Source: Strix aluco (taxonomy: Eukaryota; Chordata; Aves; Strigiformes; Strigidae). Taken from it: a stretch of DNA of 64,000 nt. Shown here in pieces: positions 1-14,511 of this stretch. The position numbers and the translations under genes were made by a program. The stretch is taken from assembly GCF_031877795.1 (NCBI RefSeq), contig NC_133933.1, forward strand, positions 19,863,529 to 19,927,528. Reading direction: 5' to 3'. How positions within the stretch are numbered: position 1 is the stretch's first letter; the number at the start of each line of letters is the position of its first letter. The notes beneath the pieces were generated by a model, which was not told where the DNA came from, made no database searches, and worked only from the letters and a program-made list of their open reading frames with translations.

Positions 1-334
1 CCTTGTGAGTACACCTATACTCACAAGTTGTCAAGTCATTCTTTACATTTAAAATTTTTCCTTGTAAAACCTCTAATGACTCTCTAAATAATGTCTGGTG
101 AAGAAAAATGCTGTCATTCAAGCAGAACTACAGACATCTGTGTTCATTTATAATAAATGACTTCATTTAATCTTATATATAGATATCTTAGGAAAATTCC
201 GTGTAGCTGGAAAATACAGAGAAATAATAGTCTGACACCAGAGTCAAACCTTTCTGCAGTATCATCAGCTGAGAATGCAAAGGTCATTCTCTTCTGGTAT
301 TGAGGCAGGTTTCTTATTGATTGTTCTATGCCAG

Positions 335-352
335 AAAAAAAAAAAAAAAAAA
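335..352 (+). repeat. Poly-A run (18 A)
   Basis: Simple homopolymer; no retroposed gene body was recognised upstream of it. Confidence 0.9.
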
Positions 353-2035
353 GGAAATCAGATTAAAATAAAAAGAGTTTCTTAGTCTCAAGCAGAAATG
401 AAAAATAGCTCTTAGGGAGAACAAAAGAAAGGCAATCAGAATTACTGTATTGTGCCAAATGCAGGCAATTTCAGCTTGTTTTGAAAGATCCATTCACGTA
501 ATCATAAAAGAAGACTTTAATAGCAGAGGTACAATAATAATAAGTGTTTTGTCTAAAAATAGGTCATCAATATGAATATTAGATGAGATTAACATTGCCA
601 CATAATTGTTTTGTTCTGCTTTGGATTATTTTGTGCATATGTCTCTTTCAAAAAAAAAAAAGTTCGAACAACAAAGAACTATCCTGAGCACAGAGAAAAT
701 CATCAGAAGGAAGCCAAAACTCTCTCTCCCTGTATTTAGATAACACATGGGCTCTCTACCTGGAGTGCCTCTCTGCTCTTCAATTGACAAAGTGCATTGA
801 AAGGAAATCTCTGTCAACAATAAGGGAATCATAATTTGCAGGGTATCTATACTCCTGGTAAAGAGCCATCTTTCAAGAGGCTTATTCTTCTGGAAACAGG
901 AGTAATATAGCATTATAAACTATGCTATATGACTGTTTTTTCCCCAGCCACAATCTTCATTTTCATCCTAATGGTGTGAAAAGAGCCTTCCTTTGTTCTT
1001 AACAATCGTACCATTTAACCTGTGTTCATACTTTTGCTTAAGGTCTTAAGCAATACAATTATCATTGGCATTTGGCAACGCTTAAAATGCCCTGCCTCTT
1101 TCAGATGACATAAACCCTAACCTACTTTAAGATACATTTTCAAAGCAAACATTAATAATTAGTACCACTTACAGGATAGGAGAATTATACTTAAGTCTGA
1201 TTTCATAATTAAGAAAGCATACCCGGTATGAATGAGTTCACCCCTATTCAGAGGATAACCACAAAGCCTGTGAAGCACTACCTATAATACTGAAAATAGC
1301 ATGTAAGTGAGAATGTACCAAAATCTAGCTCAGGATGGATACAGTAATACTTCCTCTTTATTAGCTTGGACTCTAACAAGTAATACCCAAGCTGTGTGTA
1401 AAATGTTGTCAATGGGAAGTTCAATTAAATCTTTTTTTTTGTTGCAGGCTAAGATTTTTTAGGTATAATAGCTTTTGAAAATTAGTTCATTAAAAACACA
1501 ACATCCTCAGGATTCCAAATCATGACTGTAATGGATGTTCTGAATTTAAAATTGTCTGAAAATGCAAATAGGGAGCTACTGGTTTTTTCAGAAGTATTAA
1601 TTACCTCACCCAACTCTATGTGAATGAGGTAGCCAGTGCCTTTGAATATCTCCTGGTTTTTGGTGTCACATATTGAATTTCTGTATATTTGCTCAGTCGA
1701 AATTCTTCAAATTATTTCCAAAATCTACACAAAAGTCTTGACTGCATAAGTTTACATTAATTTCATTATTTAAAAATGTAATGTATATAAGCACATCAGC
1801 AGCTAGCATTTTTAAATTGCAGAAGAATATTTAATTGGAAAAACTGTCTGATTCTTCACTTCCAAAAATCTCCTAAACATGCAGTCTCCTAAATCATCTA
1901 GATTTTTAGATGTTTTAATTGTATGCACACGCATTATGTGTGTGTATCCCATGTTTTTGTAGGCTGGATTTTAGCAAAATGCCAACATAGCAACATAGAA
2001 ATTGAATTCTACTATTCCCACTTCTTAAAGTTTTA

Positions 2036-2068
2036 TTTTTTTTGGGGGGGGGGGGGGGGGGGGGGGGG
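2036..2068 (+). repeat. T-run joined to a 25-base G homopolymer
   Basis: Eight T are followed by 25 consecutive G (2044-2068). A G-run this long is unusual in AT-rich DNA. Its true length is uncertain because such runs are error-prone in sequencing. Confidence 0.9.
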
Positions 2069-5000
2069 CGTTGACAGAGGACATTTAAGTAGTTGAAAGT
2101 AATTCATAATTCATCTTTCCAATAAATGTCAAAAGGATTATGCTTATATGTGTGTTGAAGTGTGGTACTGCACATTGTCTTTTATTTACTCGTTAACCAT
2201 GGATTATTCATACTGCACAACTTGTGCCATGGTTTATTGTGTTCATCAGGAGGTAACATGAATTAGCTGAATAAGGAACACAAACATAGGTACTACGACT
2301 CCTCATTAATGTACATTATTCACAAGCACTTCCAGTGAAAATGCTACACTCAGTAATTGCATTTTCAAAGGGACTACCTCAACAAATGTTCAGCTGCCAC
2401 ACTGTGTAACCCTTCACAGAGACCAGCATCTTTCAATACAAAACTATTTTGTAATCAAAGTATTAATGCTGTAACACTTGAATGTCAACAGCAAAGCCCT
2501 TTCTTACTAGGAGATGGCAGGAGGGAGATTGCACTCCCTGCCACAAAGACTTGCAACCAAAAATTTGTCACAGGGTACTGGGGAGGGAGGAATAAAAATA
2601 AAACAGAAGGGACACTATTTCTGGACAGTCAAAGTCAATACTTAAAATTGCCTCCTTCTAACTTGTTAACAAACTGCAAGTGTGTTCAAATATTAAAGAG
2701 GAGGGACCGGAGAACTGGCGCACATACCTATTTTATTTGTGAAAATCCTTCAGCAGTTTTTTGGAGGATGTGGACAGAAAAATTGTTGACAACAGGCAAG
2801 TCAGTGAAGAAACGGAAGGGAGATTTCTACCACATCATATCTGCATAGCAATGTCCATAAGCAAGCTGCTTAGCAGTGCTCTGCAGGTTTTACTGGCCAC
2901 TGCCCAAATAGCCTCGTTCTTTAGCTTTAAATAATAATGTAATAATCAATAATATCTAATTAAATGTCATAATAAATCGAGCTGAACAGAAAATGCCATT
3001 TTATGAAGCATCTAGAAATTTCTGAACTTGATTTAGTTACAATTTCATTTTTTCCCAAATTCGCTGAAACAAAAGGGTTATGAGCTTACAAACTCTTGGC
3101 TTCTGTCCTTTGATGAAATTACCAAGAGAGCAGAGCAGAAACCACACAGGTCACAGCACAGTCTTGCATGTGTCCCATCATTAATTTGCCCTAGTCCAAG
3201 CACCAGAATGAAACCTGCCACTTCTCTAAATGGGAATTTTATGGAAAATATTTTTTCTGACTAGGTTTTACAATATTATGCACATAATTTTTGAGTGCTG
3301 AGATGTTGCTTATTATACTTCAGTCTGATAATGTTTGTTGGTATTATAAACACCTGATAAACCATCTTCTGTGATACTTGTGGACATTACTACTGTAATT
3401 AAACACTTATATCTGCCAAAGATGGGTAACAAGCTGGAACGGTAGCTGAACAAATTAGTGTTCTAGTGTGTTTATCCTGCTGCATTCAAATGACTGCAGG
3501 TTTTTTTGCCTGACAGCACCAGCTGGGTTGGGAATCATAGCCATTGTTTATATTGAAACTTGGAATATCTAAGCTTCAATGTGCCCGATGAAAAGATCAC
3601 TCTTTCAGGAGGAGCAGAGAGGCTGCCTTCCCTTAGTGAGCTGACACAAACTCCCATGCTCTTGCAGACCCCAGCTAATGCTGCCTTGGCATTTTGTATC
3701 GAAGGTGCCTGCGATTAAGGAGTGTCATGTTAGAATAAGCACTGCCAGCTTGAAGTCAGGGTGAAATTGTCTCTTCTTCTTAACAGGTTGTTCTTACCTT
3801 ATGAACCAATGCATTATAATGAAACGGATCTTTTCTGATGAACTGTTTGGAAGTTTAACACTAGCAGACCTGCTCTCCACAATGTATATCATTATTTACA
3901 CCTGTGATAGTGTAAATGCTGACATCCCTTGTTCAACTACCTCTGACTATGCACAGTTTTATTCACTGTAGAGAACTCAGTGAAGAATGAGCTTTTTCCT
4001 ATGGGAATATCAGATACCACTAAGTAATATGTATTCTTTACATGTTGATCTATGGACAGTCCTTTGAAGAATTTTTGGTTTGTTCTGGTTTTAAAAAAGA
4101 GTATAATTCTAAGGGGAAAAAAAGAAATTATCTGTTTGTGAACCCACTGATGCTGAGGAAGGCTGGCTGTGAAGCTGGCATCTGAACAAGGACCAACAAA
4201 ATGCAGGCTTGTGTTTTTCATACTCCAACATTAAAAGACAGCAACTACAGTTTTTTATATCACCAGTAGCAAAGCCTGGCCAGGGAGCAGAGGAAACTGT
4301 TGTTATAAGGACTTTGGTTTCTCAGATGAGGTCTGCCCCAGAAAATGCACTGAAGGGACAGAGCTGCTCTCTATCTCACTGAAAACCCAACGTTTTTCCA
4401 GTGTGCCTTCCATCTCCCCCTTGGCATGGTAACTGAGGTGTCATAGTTCAACAATAAACCTAGACGGCTGGCTTCACCAGGAGCAGGTCCCCATGCTATA
4501 TTAGATATGGCTAAAAAGCAGCATTCTAAAGTCCAAGTAAATCTACTGAACTTAATAAGGTCATGAGAACATAAAAACACACAAATAACATCAGAGTTAA
4601 GCCTCAAACCCAGAGTGGGGTAGTAAATTTGAATTTTTGCAAGTGACTTCTTGGACTCCTTTTGCACATCTTTCTTACAAATAGACAAAAGGAGAAAATA
4701 TTTATCAGTTCAGCTTTATAAGTTAGGTGTAGAAATTATAATTTGTTTCCTTATGGAAATAATCCCTTTCTTTCAAATGAAGAAATGTAAAATCTGGATT
4801 TAAAACTTTAATACTCATGTGCATTTTGGAGACAAAATAGCCAGGGTTCAAATAAATCAGGGGCATAATAAACTAATTTTCTTGACTGACTAGACATTCA
4901 GGCTGCTGAGGCAAGAGACAGTCATTCCTACTATTGCTACAGCCATCTGTTTCCTTCTGTCTCAGAGCAAGAATTATGCCTGATTAATGCACTTCATGCA

Positions 5001-8000
5001 AAAGCATAGACTTTACAAGAAGTGACCTGTAATTATTTATGAATAATTGCCTAATGAAGAAATTAGTCAGTCTATTAATGTGGAGAAGGTATCGCTAACA
5101 ACATCGGTCAGATCAAAAATGAAGGCTAGGTGCACTTTTCCTAACTCTGAAGGCTTAGGACGTCTATGTTCCTGTGGGCTTAACATTACTTGTGAACCAC
5201 TGTCACTACCTCCGAGAGTACTTTCCAGACCATGATTATAGGCAGTGTTAAATAAATAGTGAACTTTGAGGTTTTGTGGAAAAAGGTGCTTTAAAACATT
5301 TAATTTCCCAGTGTAAACTGATACAGAGACCCATGCACAGACCCCAGTACTGATGCAGAGAAGAGCAGTGAAAAGCATCTCTTTTCTTCCTGCAGCATAA
5401 GCCGTGGTCATTGCCCAGACTATCCTGCATTAAGCATAGTCCTATTTTGTTCTTCCAGTGAAGCAGTGAACCAATGGACTTATGGACAAGTAAGGAAACA
5501 GAACAGGATACATCCGTATTTATGTAAGGCTTCATCTTCTGAGTTGTAGAGTGTTCCTTCAGTGACAAGGATATTTGAGGAGATGGACAGCAAATGCAGG
5601 GTTAGCAAAAGAGGTGGGAGAGGGAAATAGGATAAAATAAAAGAAAGGGAATGTGATGTAGTGTTCATACAGGAATTTCTATGGTTGTTAAAAATTCTAT
5701 CAAGCCAATACCTGCAGTTACTGTGATAAGCTATCACAGTATTTGTGGCATTGCCCAATTAACTGTTCACAAGTCCTTAATGTAGCTGATCAATGGTGGT
5801 ATGTTTTGCCTGTTCATTAGACTGTTTATGTGTCAGAGTGGCTTACATCGACTCTGTTGCACTATACCAAGGCCTGCCTAGCTGTGGTAATTAACTGTCC
5901 CACCTTTCCAACAATGATTACCAAAATGCCTCAGCAAGAGTTGTATCCACTGATGTGCAGACCCACCTGGAATATCATGCCAGGTCTTGAAGCCAAAATA
6001 GCCATCCATCCTTACTATTACCTGTTGGGACACTCCTTAGAGATTCTATTTGAAGGGAAAAGTCAACGTTAGCCTCCAGGAGATGTTGTTCTGACCAGCA
6101 AGTACAAATGGACCTATCAGACACTCTATCTGCGTGGTGATATCAGATAGGGAAAGAAACCTGGAAGATAAACTTGGAAGGATGGAAACTAAGTCCTTTC
6201 CTAGGAAAACTTCAGCATGACTCAGACAGTCAGAGTTGATGGCATTTAGAGAGAGAAGATAGACTGGATCCCAACTGGAAGCATGCTAATATGAGGATGA
6301 AAGCTAATAGATTATTTTACCACAATGCAAATATACTCAAGGTAACAAAATAATAATCTTATTCCTTTTTTATCCTTCTTGCCCTACCAGCAAACTGCCA
6401 TTAGGTGACAACTGGGCTTTTTCTGATTTCTAGGCTTAAGGAACAGTTCATTTTCTTCACAACTTTGTCCAGCCTGCCAAAACTTCCAATTAATTCCAAA
6501 TATAGCATTCTCTTGTGTGGCATGAAAACTCCTTATAGGGCCTTGAGTATATTAAGTTGTTGTACACAAGACAAAGAGTCCACAGACAACAATATCTTTC
6601 AAATGCAATCAAGCTGGGTGAGAACTGAATCAGCAAACTAGAATCCAGGTGGTGTATATCCTCCCATCTCTGACCCACTGAGCTATCATTTTCTCTACTA
6701 ACTGTTCCTTGAAGTCAGAATTTTAGTGAAGTTCTGCAGTTGCTGACTAAAAATACTACAAAGTGTAATGAAGCTAAACCCAGCACAGTAAATAACAGTT
6801 AAGTAGGACTCTATAAAAATAATATAAGCATACACAATTGAACAGATGACATTCGCCTGCCTGTTTTCAAAGGATACTCCAGAGTGTAAGTCTCTGTTGC
6901 ATCCATTTGAACACTGGCATAAGATTCGTCAGGCAAGATGAGCTAAAATGTTCATAAATTATTGGTTAGGATGACAAATGAATTCCCCAAACACCCCAAA
7001 ATCTGGGGATAGTCCACCCAGGGAATTTTGATAGGGATCACAAGTAATATATTATCACCTAGACGTTCCACGGCATGTATTTCTTTACAGCAATTAATGC
7101 ATTGTTCAGCATTTGTTGCAATCTTTTGCAAGTATTTTTTTTGCCTTTGCAAGGCTTTTTTTTTTTTCTCCTAATTTCATATCAGTAAATTGTTTTATGA
7201 AACAGACAATAAAAGTGATAATTTTTCTTTTACTGTCAGATATAGAAAAAATCATATGCAAAATAATGCTTTTCCAATTCACTCATATTTTTTCCGCTGT
7301 ATTATCCCAATTCTTCTGCTCTTATGCTTTATGAAAATTGAAAAAAGAAGTCAACATATACTGCAAGCTTTGCAGTGTTAACCTCTTATTGTGCTGTGTT
7401 GCTTAGGGAATTTCAGCAAGGCAACATTAGTCTTTCTATCGAGCAATGGTCCTTATGTTTAATTTCAAGATGGTTACAAGACCAGTATAGTTGCAGAGGT
7501 GTTTTAAAACCTTTCCCTGTAAAAACTAGAGAAGACTAGCTCTTCCACAACTAATGGCCCAGCTAAAATATTATCCAACAATCACATAAAACTCAGAGGA
7601 TTAATTTACTTCTAGATGTCATGGGCCCTGAAGGACTCATTTGCTAACTAGCTCATGGAAATAATTAATGCTAGAGGTCATGTGATCTTTACATTAAAAT
7701 GTCAGAGAAATAATTTCCTGGGAATCTCATTAGCACAAAGTAAAATAGTACACAATATAACCACCCACATTTTCCAGCCCAGACTTTCATTAAATTTATT
7801 AATTTATTTATTTAAATTGGATAGTTTGAGTATATATAAAAATGTGAATTAATATTTAATTTTACAAGGTATTTTATTACCATACTTGCAAACTATTTAA
7901 TAGAAAAACAAGTAGATACTTCACAAGGTTGCTAATCAGCTAAATCTTGCTGACCCACTCAAAAGATGGGGAAGTAAACATGAGATGTTCCCTATTATAC

Positions 8001-8708
8001 ATAGAAGAAATATGACAATTTATTTCAGCCTCACAAGACTTTTGAAACTAATTCAATATCTCATGCACTCTTTCTTTAAGGAGAAGCCATAGTGGGGTGC
8101 AACCATGCCAGGCATTCAAGCATTTTACTGTGTGCAGCTTGCACTATTATAAACGACCATCTTTAAAGCTGTAAAGACAAAAATTCCAAAGTTATGAAAT
8201 ACCAGAGTGAACTCTGTAGTGCCAGTTTTATCTGAACCCATTGTTTGGGTGTATCATGCCAGACTCTTTAATTACATGAGCACATACTGTTTTTCCAACA
8301 GAATGCCTGCCTCAGGGCACAATATGGATGTGGCTCACTGACTGAGCAGCTAGTCAATATTTTGTGTTATCCTTGTTGTTTGAAGTGCTTTATTTACTTC
8401 ATGCTACTCAAATCCAGCTCCAAAATCTGACATTACTTTTCCCACAGATTTTTCTATGGTGCTCTTCAGTATAGTATTTGATTACTTCATATGTACTAAT
8501 TATATTATTTTCACAATGTATTTGAAAAATGAGAGGACAGTATTTACAGATGACACACCTGAACTCAAGAGGAACCTTCTAAGTGGTAAGTCGTATTGTT
8601 ACAGTTCTGATGATCTCAGGGGGGCAAGATTTGCAGGAGGCGATACTACTACCTCAGGACCAGATGGCTATTTACCAAGCACAGGTTCAACTCACTGTAG
8701 CCTGTGAC

Positions 8709-9285
8709 ACACAGAATCACAGAATCATCTAGGTTGGAAGGGACCTTGAAGATCATCCAGTCCAACCATTAACCTAGCACTGACAGATCCCAACTACACC
8801 ATATCCCTAAGCACTATGTCAACCCACCTCTTGAACACCTCCAGGGATGGGGACTCCACCACATCTCTGGGCAGCCCATTCCAATGCCTGACTACCCATT
8901 CTGTAAATAAATACTTCCTAATATCTAGTCTAAACCTTCCCTAATGCAACTTGAGTCCATTACCTCTTGTCCTATCACTTATTACTTGATTAAAGAGACT
9001 CATCCCCAGCTTTCTGCACCCTCCTTTCAGGTAGTTGTAGAGGGCAATGAGGTCTCCCCTCAGCCTCCTCTTCTCCAGACTAAACAACCCCAGTTCCCTC
9101 AGCTGCTCCTCGTACGACATGTGCTCCAGACCCTGCACCAGCTTCTTTGCCCTTCTCTGGACAAGCTCGAGTAATTCAATGTAGTTTTTGTAGTTAGGGG
9201 CCAAAACTGAACACAGTCATCGAGGTGTGGCCTCACCAATGCCGAGTACAGGGGCAAGATCACTTCCCTGTCCCTTACTGTTTGG
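8709..9285 (-). mobile_element. CR1 non-LTR retrotransposon, 5'-truncated
   Basis: The + strand starts with the reverse complement of the CR1 3' terminal octamers (about 8711-8725), followed by the characteristic AGGTTGGAAGGGACC segment. Read on the - strand, 8941-9204 still encodes the C-terminal tail of the CR1 ORF2 reverse transcriptase polyprotein, including [20 protein letters not shown] and RTRGNGLKL. The frame is incomplete and the element cannot move by itself. It has the downstream sequence of one of the longer-tailed avian CR1 subfamilies and differs from the copy at 14.5 kb. Confidence 0.93.
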
Positions 9286-12200
9286 CTATTTCCAGTTTCT
9301 TCATGTTCCTCTTGAGTGAAAATTGTGATATATCCTCCTGCCCTGTTTTTCACCTAGCTGTGTCCAATTCCCTCCTGCTGTCTAAGTTCATCTCTCCAGT
9401 TTAGCTTTCTTTTGGTCCTTGCTCTGGCCTAATCTCTTGTCTTTAATTGCTGCTCCTGTCTCTTGTTTCTGCTCATGTATTGTGAACTCTTGTTCTTTCC
9501 TCTGTGCCTGGACTTTTAACCCTCTTCCAACTTTTGCCAGTTTTAGGTGTCTTTTATATATAGTTTCTCAACTAATCCTTTTTTTGGTGACCATCATGTC
9601 TGCATTCAGTCTTGCCTGCAACTCTGCCCCAACTGTTAACACTGCTCCTGTGACTGCAGCACTTATGAAAATCAGTTGTTTTCTCACATACTTAGGTGCA
9701 TCTAATGAAATGTACAATCAATGTTCATCATGGTGCTAAAAAAGCTGTTTAAAAGATAGATCCAATGTAAGACTCAGGAAGTCAAGGGAAGCCACCTTAT
9801 CTTGCCCTCTTTCCATTCTTTCCATGAAGGCAGAAACTGTCAGAGTTTGAGACTTCAGTGGTTATGTTGCAGTACAGACACCATCTACCCAATAAGCTTT
9901 AGCTGCGCTGAAAACATCTCATCAAAAGTATAACAGAAATTCTTCCCCAGCTAAGGACCACCGGTGCGGTGGATATTTCTGTATGGACCTGACAAAGAAT
10001 TCTGTATCCTAAGCAAGTGTCAAGGTCCCACATTAAACAGAAAGGCCAGTGAATTCATGGTGTAGCTGTTATTCCTTAAAGACTGAAGTTTTCTGTGACA
10101 AAGGGTGTCCAAAGTGAGAGTAAAGCAAATCTATTCAGGAGGAAACTAGGCACTGATTACATTACAAGAAAGATGAAGTGGTTCTGGAAGATATTAAAGA
10201 AATACCAGAACTGATTTCTAAATCATGTGTCTTCATTACAGCTGAGAAATAAAACATGTTATCTCAATAAGTTTAAATTATGCAACTAAAATAAAAAACC
10301 TCTACAGAATTGTTGGTTGAAAAACAAGTCCACTTCTATTCTGTGCACAGCAGCTTTTAAACCTGCAGAAGATTTATAAATTATGCTTGTCTCCTAGAAA
10401 ACCCCTTTTAAAAAAGGAAAACAAAAAAATCCAGATCTGCTCCTAGAACTTTCCTTCACACAAATAATCCTATTAAGCAATGGAAACTCTCACATAACAA
10501 AAAACTCATATGACTGGGCATTGCCCTGTTGTGAAATCATCTTTTCTTTTCCACCTTGCTAAAACTAACATTTTGTTGAGGGCTGTATGTCAATGTCATT
10601 TTTCTTCTGTTTGTGCTGTCTGCTTTTCCTGGCATAGATTCTCGCATGCTTAGAGCATGTACTAATGACTCAAAACCTGAGTCTTGCTTTTGGCATTAAT
10701 AGGGCTTCTGACGCTATCTCACATTATCAAGAAATAATGAAGGCACTAGTGTAAGGCATGTTTCAAAAGTGGTTGATCCAACAGGCTATTTACTGGTATG
10801 AGAACATGAAACAATTAATCTCCTTTTGTATTTTTACATACTAAGGTCTTGATGAAAGTTATCTCTGTACCACTGGAACTTTTCATAGTCCTAAAGTAGT
10901 TATTAACTGCTGAAGTTAAAAGTGATGACCTTTCTTAGGCAGCCTCTAATTCAGCTCAATAAATAAAGGCACCTTTAACACAAGAAGAGTCTCTCTCAAA
11001 TTACAATCACTGTCTCATGGGTGCATAGATGTTATTATCAGTAAACACTCAGAATTTTTGTCTTTTTAACAAGAATAGCTCCAATAAGTTAAGCATTTGA
11101 GACATATAACAAATGTCAGTCTTTCCAAATGACTACATTATGAGTATGTATTTTTGTTATGATGATGAACATCTTACTCTCCACCAATATGTGGACCTAC
11201 ACACAAATACCTTTATACAGAATTTACTGGGATTCAAGAAGACAACATTGGCTTGAGTACAACTTAGAAAAAAATGCAAGTATTAAGGAAATACTTGTTC
11301 ATTGTGAGATATTATGCTAGTTTTACATGACATAACTCAATAATGAATCACTACAGAATCCTGATCACATCTATTTACCATATTCATACACACTCATCAA
11401 ATTATATTTCAATTTGATCTCATTAAAGTGTTTCATATTATTATGCTTTTTAAAAATGGTGTCGAGATGAAAACTACCAAACGGTAATGTCAAACCTAGT
11501 CCCAAGATCACAGTGCTATTTCCAGGTTTTTTCTGAACCATTTTCTGTAGAGCTCCAGTAATTTTTTTTACTTTGATCCCCACGAAAAAAACATTTCAAA
11601 CTCAAATGGGAAAGTTGCTGCACTAACATTTTAAGGGTGTAATCCTCAGCAGCTTTCAGAGAAGAGCCAGTAATGTTAGAAGTATTAAATATTAAATAAG
11701 TGCTAGTGTCATAAAAGGAATTGTATGCACAGGGAAAAACCACAGTTCCAGGTAATATCAGGAATTAAGGTAAGAAGATGGCAAGCTACTGGCTGACAGT
11801 AATGCCTTGACAACTTTGGAAATAACTTGAGATTTAATATTTCTTGAGAATACACTATGAAAGCAAATCAGAGATCAAAGCTCTGTGGGTTTCTCACCCA
11901 CAACTTCAGGCCTTCCATGCAGTCAAAACAAAAACACATTCTTGATTTGGAAAATACTGTTTCTGCATCCAATCTTCATCAAATTGATGTGTAGTCTGAT
12001 GGGCTGAGGTAGAGTTTCAGGTAAAGACTGTGGGCAGCCAGTACCTTCCCAAAAGATCAAAATGGACTGATGAGTTGCTGTAGTGTGTTACATTTGCAAA
12101 ACTTACTATATTATATACATTTTGATGTTAAAAAGGAACCCTCCTGCTCCCTTAGAAAAAGGTCACGATGATCAGTGAGGATAGCTAAGCCAAGTTGATT

Positions 12201-14511
12201 CACAGTAGAAAGAGAAAATGTTAAAATAAGCTGAGAAGAGAAGCAGTTGTCATGATCATACCCAGCTGAGGAAAGTTTGTTGTCAGAGCAGTGAAGTGAA
12301 TCAAAAGTTTGTAAGTCCACATATTGTAAAAAGAGGACTGTATATGTGTGAGAAAGCCACGCAAAAATTAAACAAGAAATGAGGTATATTTTTTTTGTTG
12401 GGAATAAATGGAACAATTTCTACAATGAAGCAGTATTAATTTCACTTCACAGTGTCTTTAATTGAAAAAAACAGTAGCTCTCTACAGGCAGAGCTAAAAT
12501 TTAAAGAGTCAATGTGAGATGAAAGGGGATTTGACAGTTACCTAATGAGGTTCTCACTGAGGAACAGGGAAAGCTGAACAGCCATAATAGCTCCTTACCA
12601 TCCTTCTAAAAAGTGTGATTTGACTGTGGAAACATCTGAAAAAATCTTGACTGTGGTCTTGTTCTCAGTACTGCCGGTCTTAAGATGTAACAGGGACAGA
12701 TCACTGACACTAATACTTAATAAACTCCTTGCTGTGGTCTTGCAGCCTGAGGAGTAGAAAGTGATATACAGAAACACAAGCAATAAGAGAATTTTACTTT
12801 CTAGCCATTGTCATTTAAAAAGGATACTCCTGATCGCATCCTTTCAATTGTGCTTATGCACCAAGAAGTAGGCTGTAAGGTCGTAAAACTATGTGCACAA
12901 TTCCCTCTAGGAAGGTAGAGCTGTCCGTGTTGAAATTAGACCATTCATTTCATAACACACAGCTTCTGAGGTGTAAGAGAAACTAACAGATTTGGACAGC
13001 ACTGTTGGGTATTCCAGATTGCACTCCATCACCATTACGCTTCTGCCTGTCCTCAAAGAAAGTGTGGCCACAGCCACCGTGTGTTACATGGCTCTCCTAA
13101 AGGCTCTCAGACATAAGCGAGCTTAATCAAGAGAAGTGTGAAATCACAGCAAAGCCAGTGCTTCCTGTTTTGCAGATGGTGAGCTGCCAGAAAGGATCAG
13201 CCCAGACTTTAATTGCAAGGCTGATGAGAAAGGCAGGCAAGACGGGAAGGTACGTGTTATGGTGTGGGCAGATCATTACATAACAGCAAGACTGTTGCAC
13301 ATGTGGTCCTGTATGAATCAACACACGCTAAAAAAATGGCACCATCCACGTTTTTCCACACTCCAGAAACAGAGAGATAAAGTACCCCAAATGTTTGCCA
13401 TCCTCACTGGATGCTGCAGGTTCAGTTCAGTGAGATAACGGCTGGGGGATCACTTGGCTGAAGTAACAACAACAATCTGATTTGTTTCCTTTAGGGTAGA
13501 CAGATCAGTGATGAATGCAGGAAACAAAACTAACAGCAGTGAACATCCCCTGCAATGCAGACAAAAGGTGGCAGTTGTCTCTTTACCTGTGAGCAATCTG
13601 TTTTATGTTCATGGGGCGAAACTGCTTTACTGCACTAGTCATAGCCTCATTGATATAGGGCTAACTTCTTTAAGTCTGATCAAGAATCTGATAAGATTGT
13701 TATTTAAAACTTAAAAGCAACCTCCTTTTTTAACTCGCCCCAGGAATATAGTCAGGTGCATGTATCCACATACACTCATACACATGCTTGTGTATATTTA
13801 ATACTCATGCGCTAGACATTCATGTACATATTCTTATAAAGGAACATAGATTTATTATTTTTTTTTTTTTAGGAATAGATTTTACCCTAAGGCAAGGAAA
13901 TGTCCTATGGCACTCCAAGAAGATTTCAAAGAAGCAGCTGCGACTTGTACAGCTGTGTACTTCTAATCATTGTCTTACTTTTCTACATGGGACAGTAGCG
14001 ACAAAGTTGTGCTTATATGCATACCTCCCTGGAGCAAGGAGGTATCCCTGTGTTTCTTTAATGATGAAAGAATTAGAGAAATATGATACCAACTGCCTGT
14101 CATTGAAACAAGCAGAAAGGAAGTCAATAATCACCAAGATAGTTGAGTGAAGTATAAAATCCATACTTGACTGAAGAACTGTCCAGAATTGCCTGAAGTA
14201 TCATGACCTTGATGTTTGTGTTGTAAAAATCAACTTCACAACCTAAGTACTCAGAAATCAAGGTTTTCATTGTCTAATAAAAGGATGCCAATGTGTGAAA
14301 CAAAACGTTTGTGGAAATGGCTGCAGGCACCAGGCATCTAGCTGTTTCTATGGGTTTTCTACATGAGTTTATATTTCTATATGGGTTATATTACATGGAT
14401 TGTCTATTTCTATACTGCAGAAGGAAGGATATTATGCACAGCTATTTATAAATGTTACCAATTTAAGTGATTGTTTTGATATACTAACTTCAGAAGAAAA
14501 CACACCAAAAA
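9286..14511. other. Intergenic DNA between two CR1 copies
   Basis: Mostly AT-rich unique sequence. A pyrimidine-rich stretch (about 9360-9600) directly adjoins the CR1 copy and produces a chance 106-codon frame; it may be an older unassigned repeat. A T-run lies at 13858-13870. Confidence 0.55.

Larger units (their letters stand above)
1..8708. other. Upstream intergenic DNA, no gene recognised
   Basis: AT-rich unique sequence with homopolymers at 335 and 2044. The longest frame (2357-2848, 163 codons) has no recognisable domain, no strong start context and an atypical composition, so it is treated as chance. No RNA gene or transposon was recognised. Confidence 0.6.

Noticed and set aside
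2357..2848. 163-codon ORF as a possible gene
   Set aside because: No recognisable motif, no splice context, ordinary AT-rich surroundings; probably chance.
8941..9204. Minus-strand ORF as a host gene
   Set aside because: It is the C-terminal tail of the CR1 reverse transcriptase ORF.
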